Assembly (NCBI GenBank): GCA_910586195.1
Contig: CAJUHO010000026.1
Coordinates: forward strand, 1 to 16,714
DNA length: 16,714 nt
From: an uncultured Bacilli bacterium
Lineage (GTDB): Bacteria; Bacillota_I; Bacilli_A; RF39; UBA660
Direction of reading: 5' to 3'
Shown: positions 1 to 8,048 of the stretch, piece after piece
Layout: each line of letters begins with the position of its first letter
Position numbering within the stretch: the stretch's first letter is position 1
Made by a program: the position numbers and the translations under genes
Notes under the pieces: generated by a model
Seen by the model: the letters and a program-made list of their open reading frames with translations, nothing else
Databases searched by the model: none
Told to the model about the DNA's origin: nothing

Positions 1-8
1 ATTGTATC

Positions 9-33
9 AAAAAGCCGCACCTGATGGTGCGGT
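9..33 (-). terminator. Intrinsic terminator of the RNase J gene
   Basis: A perfect 7-bp GC-rich stem (CCGCACC at 15-21, GGTGCGG at 26-32) with a 4-nt loop is followed, reading leftward, by a run of five T. It lies 27 bp past the stop codon of the minus-strand RNase J gene. No U-tract follows on the plus strand, so it looks unidirectional. Confidence 0.85.
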
Positions 34-59
34 TGAAATTTCAATTTAGGAAAAAGTAA

Positions 60-1757
60 CTAAACGTTTAATGTTTGGTTACTTCTTTTTATATCTAATA
101 TTACAGGAAGTATGATTGGTTTTCTGCCAGTAAGTTCGTAAACATATGAAATCATTTGGCTTGTAATCTCTGTTTTCATTGTAGCAAAATTGCTCTTTGG
201 ATCACTTAATAGTTTTTTGACAATATTATCGGCTTGATGTTCTATTTTATGTAATAATTTTTCATTTTCATTAATTAGAACAAATCCTCTTGTAGTGATA
301 TTTGGTTTAATTAACAATTCACGTTTTTTCATATCAACGTTGACAATAACTACTAAAATACCATCACTGGCCATAATCTTACGATCACGTAATACTGCTC
401 CGCCAATTTCACCAATTCTATTACCATCTACATAAATATCAGCACCAGGCATACTATAGCCTTTACTAATTTCATGCTTTACTAGATCTAGACTATCTCC
501 ATTCTGCAGTACAAAGGTGTTTTCCTTAGGAATTCCACATTCAATACCTACATTTGCATGCTTTTTTAACATTCGATAATCTCCGTGGAATGGCATTAAA
601 TATTTAGGTTTTAATAAGCGTATCATTAATTTTAACTCTTCCTCATTAGCGTGTCCTGATGTATGCAAGTCGGATAGCGCTTTATTAGTATACACTCTAA
701 CACCTTGTAGACAAAGCTTATTAATAATTTTCGAAATACTAAGAGCATTGCCAGGAATTGCACTAGATGAAAATATTACTACATCATCTGGTCTAAGTTT
801 AATTTGTTTATGAGTACCATTAGAAATCCTTGACAAAGCTGCAAGAGGTTCTCCTTGTGAGCCCGTACAAAGAATTGCTACTTCTCCTGGTTTTAATTTA
901 TTAGCTTCATCTGGTGTAATCAGTAATTCTTTGTGATCAATATAACCACCTTCAATTGAAATTTTGATATTATTTTCCATACTACGTCCAAAAACGCAGA
1001 TTTTACGATTATGTTTATAACAAGTTTCAAAAATATGTTTTACACGATAGATGTTAGATGCAAATGTTGCAATGATTAAACGGTTAGTTGGGCAACGATC
1101 AAACATTTCTCCTAAAGCATCATCTACGCGAGATTCGCTTGTGGAAAATCCATCGTTTAAAGCATTTGTTGAATCACTAATTAATAAGTCAACTCCTTCT
1201 TCACCAAGACTTGCCATTTTATACAAATTGGCCATAGGTCCGATAGGAGTTAAGTCGAACTTAAAATCTCCTGTTGTAACGATTGTGCCATCTGGCGTTG
1301 TAATTGCAATACCATGAGAATCTGGAATAGAGTGGGTAGTTCTAAAAAAATCTACTTTGATATCGCCAAACTGTAGTTTAGAATCTTCATTATATACAAA
1401 TAAATTATCATATCGAATATTACGATCTTCTAATTTTACAGAAATTAACTCTTTGGCATGATTAGGCGCATAAATTGCTGGAATATAAATACTTTGTAAT
1501 AAAAATGGTATTCCACCGATATGATCCTCGTGTCCATGCGTAATAAAAAGTGCCTTAATTTTGTTTTCGTTTTCTTTTAAAAAAGTAAAATCTGGTAATA
1601 CATAGTCAATTCCTAGAAGTTCACTTTCAGGAAAACTGACTCCAGCATCGATAATAATAATTTGGTCGTTATGCATTACACAATACATATTTTTACCGAC
1701 CTCTCCTAAACCACCTAGAACGATAATCTTAGTTCCATTTGGTTTTACTTCTTTCAT
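60..1757 (-). CDS. rnj: Ribonuclease J (metallo-beta-lactamase/beta-CASP RNase)
   Basis: A cytoplasmic metal-dependent ribonuclease of the RNase J family, which in Gram-positive bacteria performs 5'-3' exonucleolytic and endonucleolytic mRNA decay and RNA maturation. The 565-residue product matches the usual family length. The metallo-beta-lactamase core shows the HGHEDHIGG zinc motif (H74, H76, D78, H79), with further ligand candidates at H142 and D164. The beta-CASP part carries HTSGHA (365-370) and PFHGDYR (389-395), followed by the usual C-terminal domain. I start at the ATG at 1755-1757 because AAAGGAG lies just upstream; the ATG five codons earlier would place that Shine-Dalgarno inside the gene. 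It reads alone leftward and ends at a strong terminator. The family is certain; J1 versus J2 cannot be decided here. HGD replaces the more usual HGE in the last motif, a conservative change. Confidence 0.95.
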   Translation of the reverse strand: MKEVKPNGTKIIVLGGLGEVGKNMYCVMHNDQIIIIDAGVSFPESELLGIDYVLPDFTFLKENENKIKALFITHGHEDHIGGIPFLLQSIYIPAIYAPNHAKELISVKLEDRNIRYDNLFVYNEDSKLQFGDIKVDFFRTTHSIPDSHGIAITTPDGTIVTTGDFKFDLTPIGPMANLYKMASLGEEGVDLLISDSTNALNDGFSTSESRVDDALGEMFDRCPTNRLIIATFASNIYRVKHIFETCYKHNRKICVFGRSMENNIKISIEGGYIDHKELLITPDEANKLKPGEVAILCTGSQGEPLAALSRISNGTHKQIKLRPDDVVIFSSSAIPGNALSISKIINKLCLQGVRVYTNKALSDLHTSGHANEEELKLMIRLLKPKYLMPFHGDYRMLKKHANVGIECGIPKENTFVLQNGDSLDLVKHEISKGYSMPGADIYVDGNRIGEIGGAVLRDRKIMASDGILVVIVNVDMKKRELLIKPNITTRGFVLINENEKLLHKIEHQADNIVKKLLSDPKSNFATMKTEITSQMISYVYELTGRKPIILPVILDIKRSNQTLNV

Positions 1758-1814
1758 TCTTTCTCCTTTCATTAAGTTAATTTTTATATAAGTAACTAAC
1801 CGAGTCTAATTATA

Positions 1815-1844
1815 ACAAAAAAGAGTAATATTGTCTACTCTTTC
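1815..1844 (-). terminator. Intrinsic terminator of the HExxH-protein gene, overlapping its stop
   Basis: Inverted repeat AAGAGTA (1821-1827) / TACTCTT (1836-1842), followed leftward by a T-run. The stem includes the stop codon at 1835-1837, so coding end and terminator overlap. It separates this gene from RNase J, only 77 bp downstream. Confidence 0.7.
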
Positions 1845-2974
1845 GTTAAGACCTTTTTAATACATTTTGTTTTTTGTTTTGAAATTTGAATAATCTCATC
1901 ATACATATGGTTCATAATTTTTGTATAGTCAAGATTTGTAATTGCCTCTTGTGATAAATTGATTTTATGTAGACTTTGTTCTAAATTTAGACTATTAATT
2001 TCAGAGGAAAAGTCTAGCATTTGCTGTGCTGTTATTTGATTAGAGGAGATAAGGTAATAGGCAAGAGGAGCACCCAGTAAATAGGGGGCACTCTTTGTTG
2101 CATTTAAAAGTTGTATTCTTTCTGTTTTTAAATATTGAAAACTCTCTTGCATTTTTTCTTTTTTCTGCTTAAATTTTATTGCTTTGTCTAGGCTCCTACA
2201 TATGGAATAATAATGATCAGGTTCAGTATTAATGTTTCCTGTCTTAAAACTGTATTTATCCAAAACACCTTCCGTTGCCTTTTTATATAAAAAGGCAGTT
2301 TCATTTATAAAGGCGTTTAAATTTTTTTCATTTATTGTATTACTATAGCGATTAGAGTAGACAGATAAAAGTAATTTTTTCTGATATTTCTTTTTCTGTA
2401 TTAGCCAGTTAACAAAGTCGAATTCAAAGTAAATGGAGATAAACTCACTTACAGCACGTTTTGATTCCGATATATAGTTTTTCCATTTATCATATATGGT
2501 TGTAGTGTGAAGAAATTCATGGATAAAGGTTGCAAGAAGAGAATAGGTTGTATTTTTATTATCAATATCGATGATTGAGATAGGAATACTATGACTATAA
2601 ACTGTTTGGTCAATTTCCTTTTTTTCTATATTATGAGCATGATGCTTATGCCAAGATCCTTTCCTCTTTTCTTCTAAATAGCAGTCCTCATCTGTATAGT
2701 TAATTTCAATCTCTCCATTGGATAGCATATTTAAAAAGTTATTTTTTAAAATGGGGTTTAACTCTTCTAAATATTCTGTAATTAAATTGATTCCTTCTAA
2801 TAAATCGATATATGTTTCTTGAACTGGAATGGTAGTATCCAATTGCTGACATTGAATTAGTTGAGTGGCTTTTTCAAAATATAAGTATAAATTTTTTACA
2901 TAAATAGTATTTCTATTTGTTGCTAAGTATTCTTCAAGAACTTCATTAAGTGTTAGATAGTCGATTTTTTCCAT
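1835..2974 (-). CDS. Unrecognised protein with a HExxH zinc-metallopeptidase-like motif
   Basis: I do not recognise the family of this 379-residue protein. Residues 148-160 read ATFIHEFLHTTTI, a good HExxH motif (H152, E153, H156), and a glutamate in SEFISIYFEF (E177) lies about 20 residues further, the spacing expected of a gluzincin third zinc ligand. A zinc metallopeptidase fold is therefore plausible but not proven. No signal peptide or membrane segment is visible, so it should be cytoplasmic. The rest is rich in Lys, Glu, Asn and Leu, and the C-terminus (KQKTKCIKKVLTKE) is basic. The start at 2974 is supported by GGTGAT 6 nt upstream and a TTCAAT-N17-TATAAT promoter. It is divergent from the gene at 3083; the two promoters lie within 70 bp, so shared regulation is possible. 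The minus-strand ORF is long and uninterrupted. Confidence 0.8.
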   Translation of the reverse strand: MEKIDYLTLNEVLEEYLATNRNTIYVKNLYLYFEKATQLIQCQQLDTTIPVQETYIDLLEGINLITEYLEELNPILKNNFLNMLSNGEIEINYTDEDCYLEEKRKGSWHKHHAHNIEKKEIDQTVYSHSIPISIIDIDNKNTTYSLLATFIHEFLHTTTIYDKWKNYISESKRAVSEFISIYFEFDFVNWLIQKKKYQKKLLLSVYSNRYSNTINEKNLNAFINETAFLYKKATEGVLDKYSFKTGNINTEPDHYYSICRSLDKAIKFKQKKEKMQESFQYLKTERIQLLNATKSAPYLLGAPLAYYLISSNQITAQQMLDFSSEINSLNLEQSLHKINLSQEAITNLDYTKIMNHMYDEIIQISKQKTKCIKKVLTKE

Positions 2975-2991
2975 ATTATCACCAGCTACAT

Positions 2992-3020
2992 ATTATAACG
3001 TATATATAGAAAAAATTGAA
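2992..3020 (-). promoter_or_regulatory. Sigma-A-type promoter of the HExxH-protein gene
   Basis: On the minus strand, -35 TTCAAT (3015-3020), 17-bp spacer and -10 TATAAT (2992-2997), about 18 bp before the start codon. The leader is short. Confidence 0.65.
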
Positions 3021-3031
3021 GATAAAATTTC

Positions 3032-3060
3032 TTGTTATTTATAGAAAAACAATTTATAAT
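3032..3060 (+). promoter_or_regulatory. Sigma-A-type promoter of the duplicated-domain gene
   Basis: -35 TTGTTA (3032-3037), 17-bp spacer and -10 TATAAT (3055-3060), 22 bp before the ATG at 3083. It is back to back with the promoter of the minus-strand gene. Confidence 0.7.
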
Positions 3061-3082
3061 ATAGAGACGAAAGGAGAAGTAT

Positions 3083-3688
3083 ATGAAAAATTGTGGAATT
3101 AGAAAAGCTGTTACAGTTAATTTTCGTGTTGTTAATACTGGAACAGTAAGAGATGTTTTTGAAACTTTGAAACAATATCAAGCGTTATCACTTGCAGATG
3201 AGGATTCTAGTATTATTGATGGTAATGTTGTAATTCCCGCAGGTGCTTATGAAGATATTAATGAAATTTTAGATTATCATCAGGAGGATTCGCAAATAAG
3301 AAAACGCAAATTATATCCTGAAGAACGTAAAATTGCTTCCATTGATTTTTGTGTAGAGCCAGGGGAAAGCCTAGAGAGTGCTTTTATTGCAATGCAACAG
3401 TATCAGGATCATGGCTTTGCGGATAGTGACTCTCGTATTATTTATAAGGGAATTTCAATTCCAGCAGGTTATTGTGAAAACAGTAGACAAGTATCAAATA
3501 TTTATGAAAATATTTGTGCTGGTAGTGTTATTGGTATTATGAAATCACTTCCTAATAGTCTAGGTGTCTATCAAATGTGTAATGTTTTAATGGATTGTGC
3601 AAAAGAATCTGAGAAAATTGGGGTTTCTATGACGATTGATGGAACTTCTGAGAATGATACTAATAATAAAGTAATGACAAAAAAGTAA
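3083..3688 (+). CDS. Unrecognised protein with two tandem copies of a ~57-residue domain
   Basis: The 201-residue product has no family I recognise. It contains an internal duplication: residues 10-66 and 84-143 align end to end, most clearly at KQYQALSLADEDSSIIDGN / QQYQDHGFADSDSRIIYKG and the following VIPAG / SIPAG. Each unit reads as beta strand, helix (VRDVFETLKQY / LESAFIAMQQY), acidic loop, strand and helix. The two copies have diverged considerably, so the duplication is old. No signal peptide or membrane segment is seen, and the tail after about residue 180 is polar and probably disordered. GAAAGGAG lies 6 nt before the ATG. It is monocistronic, with its own promoter and a terminator at 3713-3740. 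Confidence 0.85.
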   Translation: MKNCGIRKAVTVNFRVVNTGTVRDVFETLKQYQALSLADEDSSIIDGNVVIPAGAYEDINEILDYHQEDSQIRKRKLYPEERKIASIDFCVEPGESLESAFIAMQQYQDHGFADSDSRIIYKGISIPAGYCENSRQVSNIYENICAGSVIGIMKSLPNSLGVYQMCNVLMDCAKESEKIGVSMTIDGTSENDTNNKVMTKK

Positions 3689-3712
3689 TTATGAATTAGA
3701 TAATGGCGAAAT

Positions 3713-3740
3713 ACACTTCCTTTGGAGGTGTTTTCATTTT
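3713..3740 (+). terminator. Intrinsic terminator after the duplicated-domain gene
   Basis: An 8-bp stem (ACACTTCC / GGAGGTGT, one G-T pair) with a 3-nt loop, followed by TTTTCATTTT. It immediately precedes and slightly overlaps the ftsY promoter. Confidence 0.75.
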
Positions 3741-3766
3741 CATCTTTATTTGATTTATGATATAAT
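3738..3766 (+). promoter_or_regulatory. Promoter of the ftsY operon
   Basis: -10 TATAAT (3761-3766) with a weaker -35 TTTCAT (3738-3743) at 17-bp spacing, 17 bp before the ftsY start codon. Confidence 0.6.
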
Positions 3767-3783
3767 CTTAATAGGTGATAAAT

Positions 3784-4806
3784 ATGGGATTATTTAATAA
3801 AATAAAAAATATGTTTCAAGGTTCAGAAGATAGCAGTGACAGTCAGAATCAGCCTAATGCTTTGAAAGAGGAAAAAGAAAATGATTTAAAAATTTATGAG
3901 AAAGGACTAGCAAAATCACGTGAGGGATTTGTCTCTCGTCTTGCTAATTTAACTGGAAAATATAATAAGATAGATGAGGAATATTTTGATGAATTAGAAG
4001 AAATTTTGATTATGGCTGATATTGGAGTTAATACTGTTATGGATTTTATAGAGAAATTACGTATCCGTGTAAAGCATGAGAATATTGAAAGTCCAGAAGA
4101 TTTGAAAGAAATTATTGTAGATGAACTTTTTATTATTTATGTAAATGATGAAGTGTTATCTAGTAGGATTCAATATAGTCAAAGCGGTCCTACTGTGATT
4201 TTGTTTGTAGGAGTAAATGGTGTAGGGAAGACAACTACTATTGCCAAACTTGCTTGGAAATTAAAAAACGAAGGTAAAAAGGTATTATTAGTTGGCGCTG
4301 ATACTTTTCGAGCAGGAGCAGTAGAGCAACTTAAAGAATGGGGGGAGAAAATTGGTGTTTCTTTTTATGGAAAAGAAGAAGGTGCCGATCCTGCTAGTGT
4401 TGTTTTTGATGGTATTACAAAATCAGTTGATGAAGCCTATGATGTAGTATTGGTGGATACTGCGGGAAGACTTCAAAATAAAGTAAACTTGATGAAGGAG
4501 TTAGAAAAAATAAATCGTGTTATTACTTCGATTGTTGCAGAAGGACCCCACGAAACTTTGTTAGCAATTGATGCTACTACAGGACAAAATGGAATAAGTC
4601 AGGCGAAAAGCTTTAAGGAAATAACGAATATTACAGGTATTGTCCTTACAAAATTAGATGGTACTGCAAAAGGCGGAATCGTTTTAGCCATTAAAGAGGA
4701 AGTCGGGATTCCTGTAAAATATATTGGCCTAGGTGAGCGGAAAGAAGATTTGCAGGTATTTGATATTGAGAAATATATTTATGGTTTATTTAAAGATATG
4801 ATATAA
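3784..4806 (+). CDS. ftsY: FtsY, signal recognition particle receptor GTPase
   Basis: The SRP receptor: it pairs its GTPase with that of Ffh to deliver ribosome-nascent-chain complexes to the Sec translocon at the membrane. The 340-residue protein shows an acidic N-terminal stretch, the helical N domain (about 40-130) and the G domain with P-loop GVNGVGKT (143-150), DTFRAGAVEQL (173-183), DTAGR (225-229), TKLDGTAKGG (289-298) and the closing VKYIGLGE. These motifs and the acidic A-type N-terminus distinguish it from Ffh, as does the lack of an M domain. I start at ATG 3784, because AGGTGAT lies just upstream at 3774-3780; an in-frame GTG at 3775 falls inside that site. It opens an apparent operon with the membrane protein at 4824 and ylxM. 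Confidence 0.97.
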   Translation: MGLFNKIKNMFQGSEDSSDSQNQPNALKEEKENDLKIYEKGLAKSREGFVSRLANLTGKYNKIDEEYFDELEEILIMADIGVNTVMDFIEKLRIRVKHENIESPEDLKEIIVDELFIIYVNDEVLSSRIQYSQSGPTVILFVGVNGVGKTTTIAKLAWKLKNEGKKVLLVGADTFRAGAVEQLKEWGEKIGVSFYGKEEGADPASVVFDGITKSVDEAYDVVLVDTAGRLQNKVNLMKELEKINRVITSIVAEGPHETLLAIDATTGQNGISQAKSFKEITNITGIVLTKLDGTAKGGIVLAIKEEVGIPVKYIGLGERKEDLQVFDIEKYIYGLFKDMI

Positions 4807-4823
4807 AAATATGAGGTGGTAAT

Positions 4824-5126
4824 ATGGGTAAACGTAAAGAAAGGTCATCGGTGAAAGCGATGCCTGTGCAAAAGGTGAAATGGGATTATCAAATTACTTT
4901 AAAATTGCAATTATTTATGACTTTTGTTACAACAATATTAGTAATAGTTGCTTTTTTTAAACGAGATTTTTTTGTCTGGTTAGAGTTTTTCTTAGGATTA
5001 GACTTATTTGTTTTAGCACTTAATAATATAAAGTATTATAAACGGGCGTATATGAGTTGGGTTTATAGTGCCGCAGGTGGTGCAATGATTTTAGTATCTA
5101 TTTTGAAATGGTGTGATATTTTATGA
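4824..5126 (+). CDS. Small integral membrane protein between ftsY and ylxM
   Basis: A 100-residue protein with a basic N-terminal 20 residues, then three hydrophobic segments (about 28-45, 49-67 and 79-95), so it should be a three-helix membrane protein with a positively charged cytoplasmic N-terminus. I recognise no family. GAGGTGG sits 5 nt before the ATG. It starts 17 bp after ftsY, and its stop codon TGA overlaps the start codon of ylxM (ATGA), so co-translation with ylxM is likely. Its place between SRP-pathway genes suggests a link to membrane protein insertion, but only by context. Confidence 0.85.
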   Translation: MGKRKERSSVKAMPVQKVKWDYQITLKLQLFMTFVTTILVIVAFFKRDFFVWLEFFLGLDLFVLALNNIKYYKRAYMSWVYSAAGGAMILVSILKWCDIL

Positions 5127-5419
5127 TGCGGGAATTAATTTATTATAATAATTTGTATGATCATTATCATGAGTTACTAACTCCTACGCAAAGAAAATAT
5201 TTCGAAGATTATTATTTTAAAAATTTATCCTTAAGTGAGATGGCAGAAAATTATGAGGTGAGTCGTAATGCAATTTATAAGCAGTTACAGATTGTATTAA
5301 AGAAATTGGATCAGTATGAGGAAAAATTAGGATTATTTAAGAGAAAAAGTACTATGGAAATTTTGATTAATAAGATAGATGATGATGGTTTGAAAAAGAA
5401 AATTCGAGATAGTTTGTGA
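5123..5419 (+). CDS. ylxM: YlxM-like helix-turn-helix protein (UPF0122)
   Basis: A 98-residue helix-turn-helix protein of the YlxM/p13 family, known as a partner of the SRP pathway and usually encoded beside ftsY and ffh. The opening NLYDHYHELLTPTQRKYFEDYY and the HTH region LSLSEMAENYEVSRNAIYKQ (36-55) are typical, as is the length. Translation can begin at either of two adjacent ATG codons (5123 or 5126); the first overlaps the preceding stop codon as ATGA. No independent Shine-Dalgarno is obvious, so translational coupling to the upstream gene is likely. The usual downstream partner ffh is not here; a broken HIT-family gene follows instead. Confidence 0.9.
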   Translation: MMRELIYYNNLYDHYHELLTPTQRKYFEDYYFKNLSLSEMAENYEVSRNAIYKQLQIVLKKLDQYEEKLGLFKRKSTMEILINKIDDDGLKKKIRDSL

Positions 5420-5434
5420 GAGGGGAAGATATTT

Positions 5435-5867
5435 ATGTATGAATTCGCGGGGCGTTTTAATAGAGAAGATTTAGTTATTAAAGAATTTAAGTTTTGGATT
5501 TTGTTATTGAGGCCAGTTCCAGTAATAATTGGAAGTTGTATCATTTTGTTGAAGAGAAAATGCTTATCTTTAGGGGATGTTACGATGGATGAGATGGCGG
5601 AGTTTCCAGAAGTGTGTCATTTCTTTGAAAATGGTTGTAAAACTTTGTGGGGCAGTGAAGTTCAATTATCATGCTAATATGATGAAGGAGAATTTTGTTC
5701 ATTTTCATGCTGTTGCTCGGTATGATAAAGTGGTAGAAAGATATGGAATAAAATGGATTGATAAAGAGTGGCCTGTCGGTGTTGCTATGTATAAAACAGA
5801 AGTAGATAATCTGGTTTTGGAGAAAATTAGGAATGATTTTTTAACGTTTAATATGAAAGAAAAATAG
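5435..5867 (+). pseudogene. HIT-family nucleotide hydrolase, frameshifted
   Basis: Two overlapping frames together spell one HIT-superfamily protein of about 143 residues. The first frame (5435-5677) gives the N-terminal half, with IKEFKFWILLLRPVPVIIGS and the DEMAEFPEVC helix. The second frame, open until 5867, gives KFNYHANMMKENFVHFHAVARY and the C-terminal helix. The switch falls near 5657-5661, where GAA-GTT-CAA must become AAG-TTC-AAT; two bases lost or one gained would explain it. The HIT signature His-x-His-x-His reads FVHFH, so the first histidine is replaced by Phe while the other two remain. It sits 15 bp after ylxM behind a GAGGGG Shine-Dalgarno and is probably part of the ftsY operon. 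A sequencing or assembly error is an equally possible cause of the frameshift; the intact codon pattern on both sides suggests either that or very recent loss. Confidence 0.7.
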
Positions 5868-5985
5868 GATTTGGTAATATCTTATGGAATTTTGTTTTAA
5901 AATTGGTGTGTTGTGATAGTTATATAATAAGTGATTTTATTAAGAAGTGAAAAAATATTAGCCTCTCTATTATAAATAGAATATT

Positions 5986-6012
5986 GTTTCTTAAAAAGAA
6001 ACTTTTTATTTT
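5986..6012 (+). terminator. Intrinsic terminator ending the ftsY operon
   Basis: A perfect 7-bp stem GTTTCTT / AAGAAAC with an AAA loop, followed by TTTTTATTTT. Confidence 0.8.
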
Positions 6013-6032
6013 GGATATTTTTTTCATTCATC

Positions 6033-6061
6033 TTGATTAATTATAAGATTAATAGTATACT
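6033..6061 (+). promoter_or_regulatory. Promoter of the HerA-like ATPase gene
   Basis: -35 TTGATT (6033-6038), 17-bp spacer and -10 TATACT (6056-6061), 35 bp before the ATG. Its hexamers are identical to those found inside the four segments of the right-hand array, which supports those as real promoters. Confidence 0.75.
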
Positions 6062-6096
6062 TTAAAATAGGAAAGAATAGGTAAAGGGGAATTTGT

Positions 6097-7920
6097 ATGT
6101 TTGACAGAATTATTTATATTAGTGATCATACTGCAACTGTTAAATTAAAAAAAGAGCAAGAAGTTGTTATCAATTTAATGAATTTGCATGTTATTTTTGA
6201 AGATAAAGATAAAAAAGTTTTAGGTGAGATTGATGATATGGATCAAGAAAATGTAAAGATACGTTTTCTAGGGGAAATAGTAAATGGACGCTTAATTGGT
6301 GGTGTTATTCGGAAACCTACGCTAGATGCTACTATTAGAGTTATTAAACCAGAAGAAATTCCTATGGTTGTTGGAGAGGACAAGAAGGGAAATATGCTTC
6401 TTGGAGTGAGTCCTTTTTATAATGATCACCCTGTCTATTTAGATGTAAACGGTTTTTTTAGTAATCATTTTGCTATTATTGGTAATAGTGGTGCTGGTAA
6501 AAGTTGTGGGGTATCTAGGATTTTCCAGAATATGTTTGCTGATCAAAGACTTTTCCCTTATCGTTCTAATATTTTGTTATTTGACTCTTCTGGAGAGTAT
6601 TATAATGCTTTTAAAGATATTAATAAAATTAATCCTAATTATAATTATAAATTTTATACGACAAATGAAACCGATAATTTTGGAGAAAAATTACGTTTAC
6701 CTATTTGGCTTTTAAATTCTAATGATATTGCTTTATTACTAGAAGTGACAGAACATTCTCAATTGCCGATTATTGAGAGAATGCTTAAACTTGCTATGAT
6801 ATTTGCCGAAAGTGATAATGAGGCTCAAAAGTATAAAAATCATTTAATTGCTAAAGCGATTATGTCTATTTTATATACGAATCAAACAGGACCCAATAAA
6901 AGAAATGATATTTTCTCTATCATTGCAAGCTGTTCTACTCCCGAGTTTAATCTAGAGTCAGTATTGCAAGGTGTTGGTTATACTAGAAAATTTAGGGAGT
7001 GTTTCTTGATAGATTCTCAAGGTCAATTTACGGAAAGTGTTTTATTAACTGAGTATGTATCTAGTTTCATCCATGAAGAATATGATAGTTACGAACCTAC
7101 AGGTAATGTGTTTTATACATTGGCAGACTTGGAAAAGGCTTTGAATTTTACATTGATTAGTGAGGGATGGTTGCGTAATGAAAATACTTATGGAGATGCT
7201 GTAACAATCCGTGTCCGTCTTCATTCTCTTATTATTGGACCATATGCTAAATATTTCGATGTTCCAAACTATATTGGATTAGAGACTTATCTTTCCTCTT
7301 TATTAATTAATAATGGAAAGAAATATCAGATGGTTAACATTAATTTAGATGATGTCGATGATGATTTTGCTAAGGTAATTACTAAAGTTTACTCTAGACT
7401 TATCTTTGAATTTGTAAAGGGGCTTAAAAATCGTGCTAGTATTCCTTTCCATATTGTGGTGGAAGAAGCGCATCGTTATGTACAAAAAGATACCGATAAC
7501 TTTTTGATTGGCTATAACATTTTTGACCGTATTGCCAAAGAGGGACGTAAGTATGGTATGATTTTAGGACTTATTACGCAAAGACCAGTAGAACTTTCGG
7601 ATACGGTTATTTCACAATGCTCTAATTTCTTGATTTTTAAAATGAATCATCCAACTGATGTAGAATACATTAGAAAAATGGTTCCTAACATTAGTGACGA
7701 AATTGTTGAAAAACAAAAGAGTCTACAGTCTGGTACTTGTCTTGCTTTTGGACGGGCATTTAAAATTCCTTTAATTGTAAAAATGCAAATGCCAAATCCT
7801 GAACCGATGAGTGGAAACTGTGATGTTGTTAGAATTTGGGATGGAAATCCACCAACTCAACAAGCTGTACCGACTCCTAATGTAGCTTCACAGCCGGTGC
7901 CTGGCTCGTCTGTTTCATAG
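6097..7920 (+). CDS. HerA/DUF87-family ATPase
   Basis: A 607-residue P-loop ATPase of the HerA/FtsK superfamily. HerA-type proteins form hexameric DNA translocases, in DNA repair or in defence and conjugation modules. The order is typical: an N-terminal HAS-barrel-like beta domain (about 1-100), Walker A GNSGAGKS (129-136), Walker B FHIVVEEAH (451-459), then GRKYGMILGLITQRP (sensor and arginine region, TQRP at 494-497). The Walker B has EE in place of the usual DE. The last 30 residues are Pro/Thr/Ser/Val-rich and probably disordered. AAAGGGG precedes the ATG. No NurA nuclease, Sir2 or relaxase gene accompanies it here, so neither a repair nor a defence role can be assigned from context; it has its own promoter and is probably monocistronic. 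Confidence 0.9.
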   Translation: MFDRIIYISDHTATVKLKKEQEVVINLMNLHVIFEDKDKKVLGEIDDMDQENVKIRFLGEIVNGRLIGGVIRKPTLDATIRVIKPEEIPMVVGEDKKGNMLLGVSPFYNDHPVYLDVNGFFSNHFAIIGNSGAGKSCGVSRIFQNMFADQRLFPYRSNILLFDSSGEYYNAFKDINKINPNYNYKFYTTNETDNFGEKLRLPIWLLNSNDIALLLEVTEHSQLPIIERMLKLAMIFAESDNEAQKYKNHLIAKAIMSILYTNQTGPNKRNDIFSIIASCSTPEFNLESVLQGVGYTRKFRECFLIDSQGQFTESVLLTEYVSSFIHEEYDSYEPTGNVFYTLADLEKALNFTLISEGWLRNENTYGDAVTIRVRLHSLIIGPYAKYFDVPNYIGLETYLSSLLINNGKKYQMVNINLDDVDDDFAKVITKVYSRLIFEFVKGLKNRASIPFHIVVEEAHRYVQKDTDNFLIGYNIFDRIAKEGRKYGMILGLITQRPVELSDTVISQCSNFLIFKMNHPTDVEYIRKMVPNISDEIVEKQKSLQSGTCLAFGRAFKIPLIVKMQMPNPEPMSGNCDVVRIWDGNPPTQQAVPTPNVASQPVPGSSVS

Positions 7921-7933
7921 GAAAAGCTGAAAT

Positions 7934-7980
7934 TTGATAGAGAATTCGAAAGAATATCAAGTTTTGGTTTTTCTTTTTTC
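7934..7980 (+). terminator. Possible weak terminator after the HerA-like gene
   Basis: TTGATA (7934-7939) and TATCAA (7955-7960) can pair around a 15-nt loop, and T-rich sequence follows at 7961-7979. The stem is short and AT-rich. Confidence 0.4.
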
Positions 7981-7993
7981 TATGGATAAAAAA

Positions 7994-8022
7994 TTTACTT
8001 TTGTAATAACTCATGCTATACT
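7994..8022 (+). promoter_or_regulatory. Promoter of the surface-protein gene at 8049
   Basis: -35 TTTACT (7994-7999), 17-bp spacer and -10 TATACT (8017-8022), 26 bp before the start codon. It is fixed in orientation: no flanking copies of the 23-bp sites are present. Confidence 0.65.
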
Positions 8023-8048
8023 AAAAATAGATAATAAGAGGTGATAGA

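Noticed and set aside
1051..1317. Plus-strand open frame opposite RNase J
   Set aside because: Antisense shadow of a highly conserved gene.
3775..3783. GTG 3775 as the ftsY start
   Set aside because: It overlaps the AGGTGAT Shine-Dalgarno that fits ATG 3784.
6470..6715. Plus-strand open frame inside the HerA-like gene
   Set aside because: Out-of-frame Leu/Ile-rich shadow of the ATPase coding sequence.
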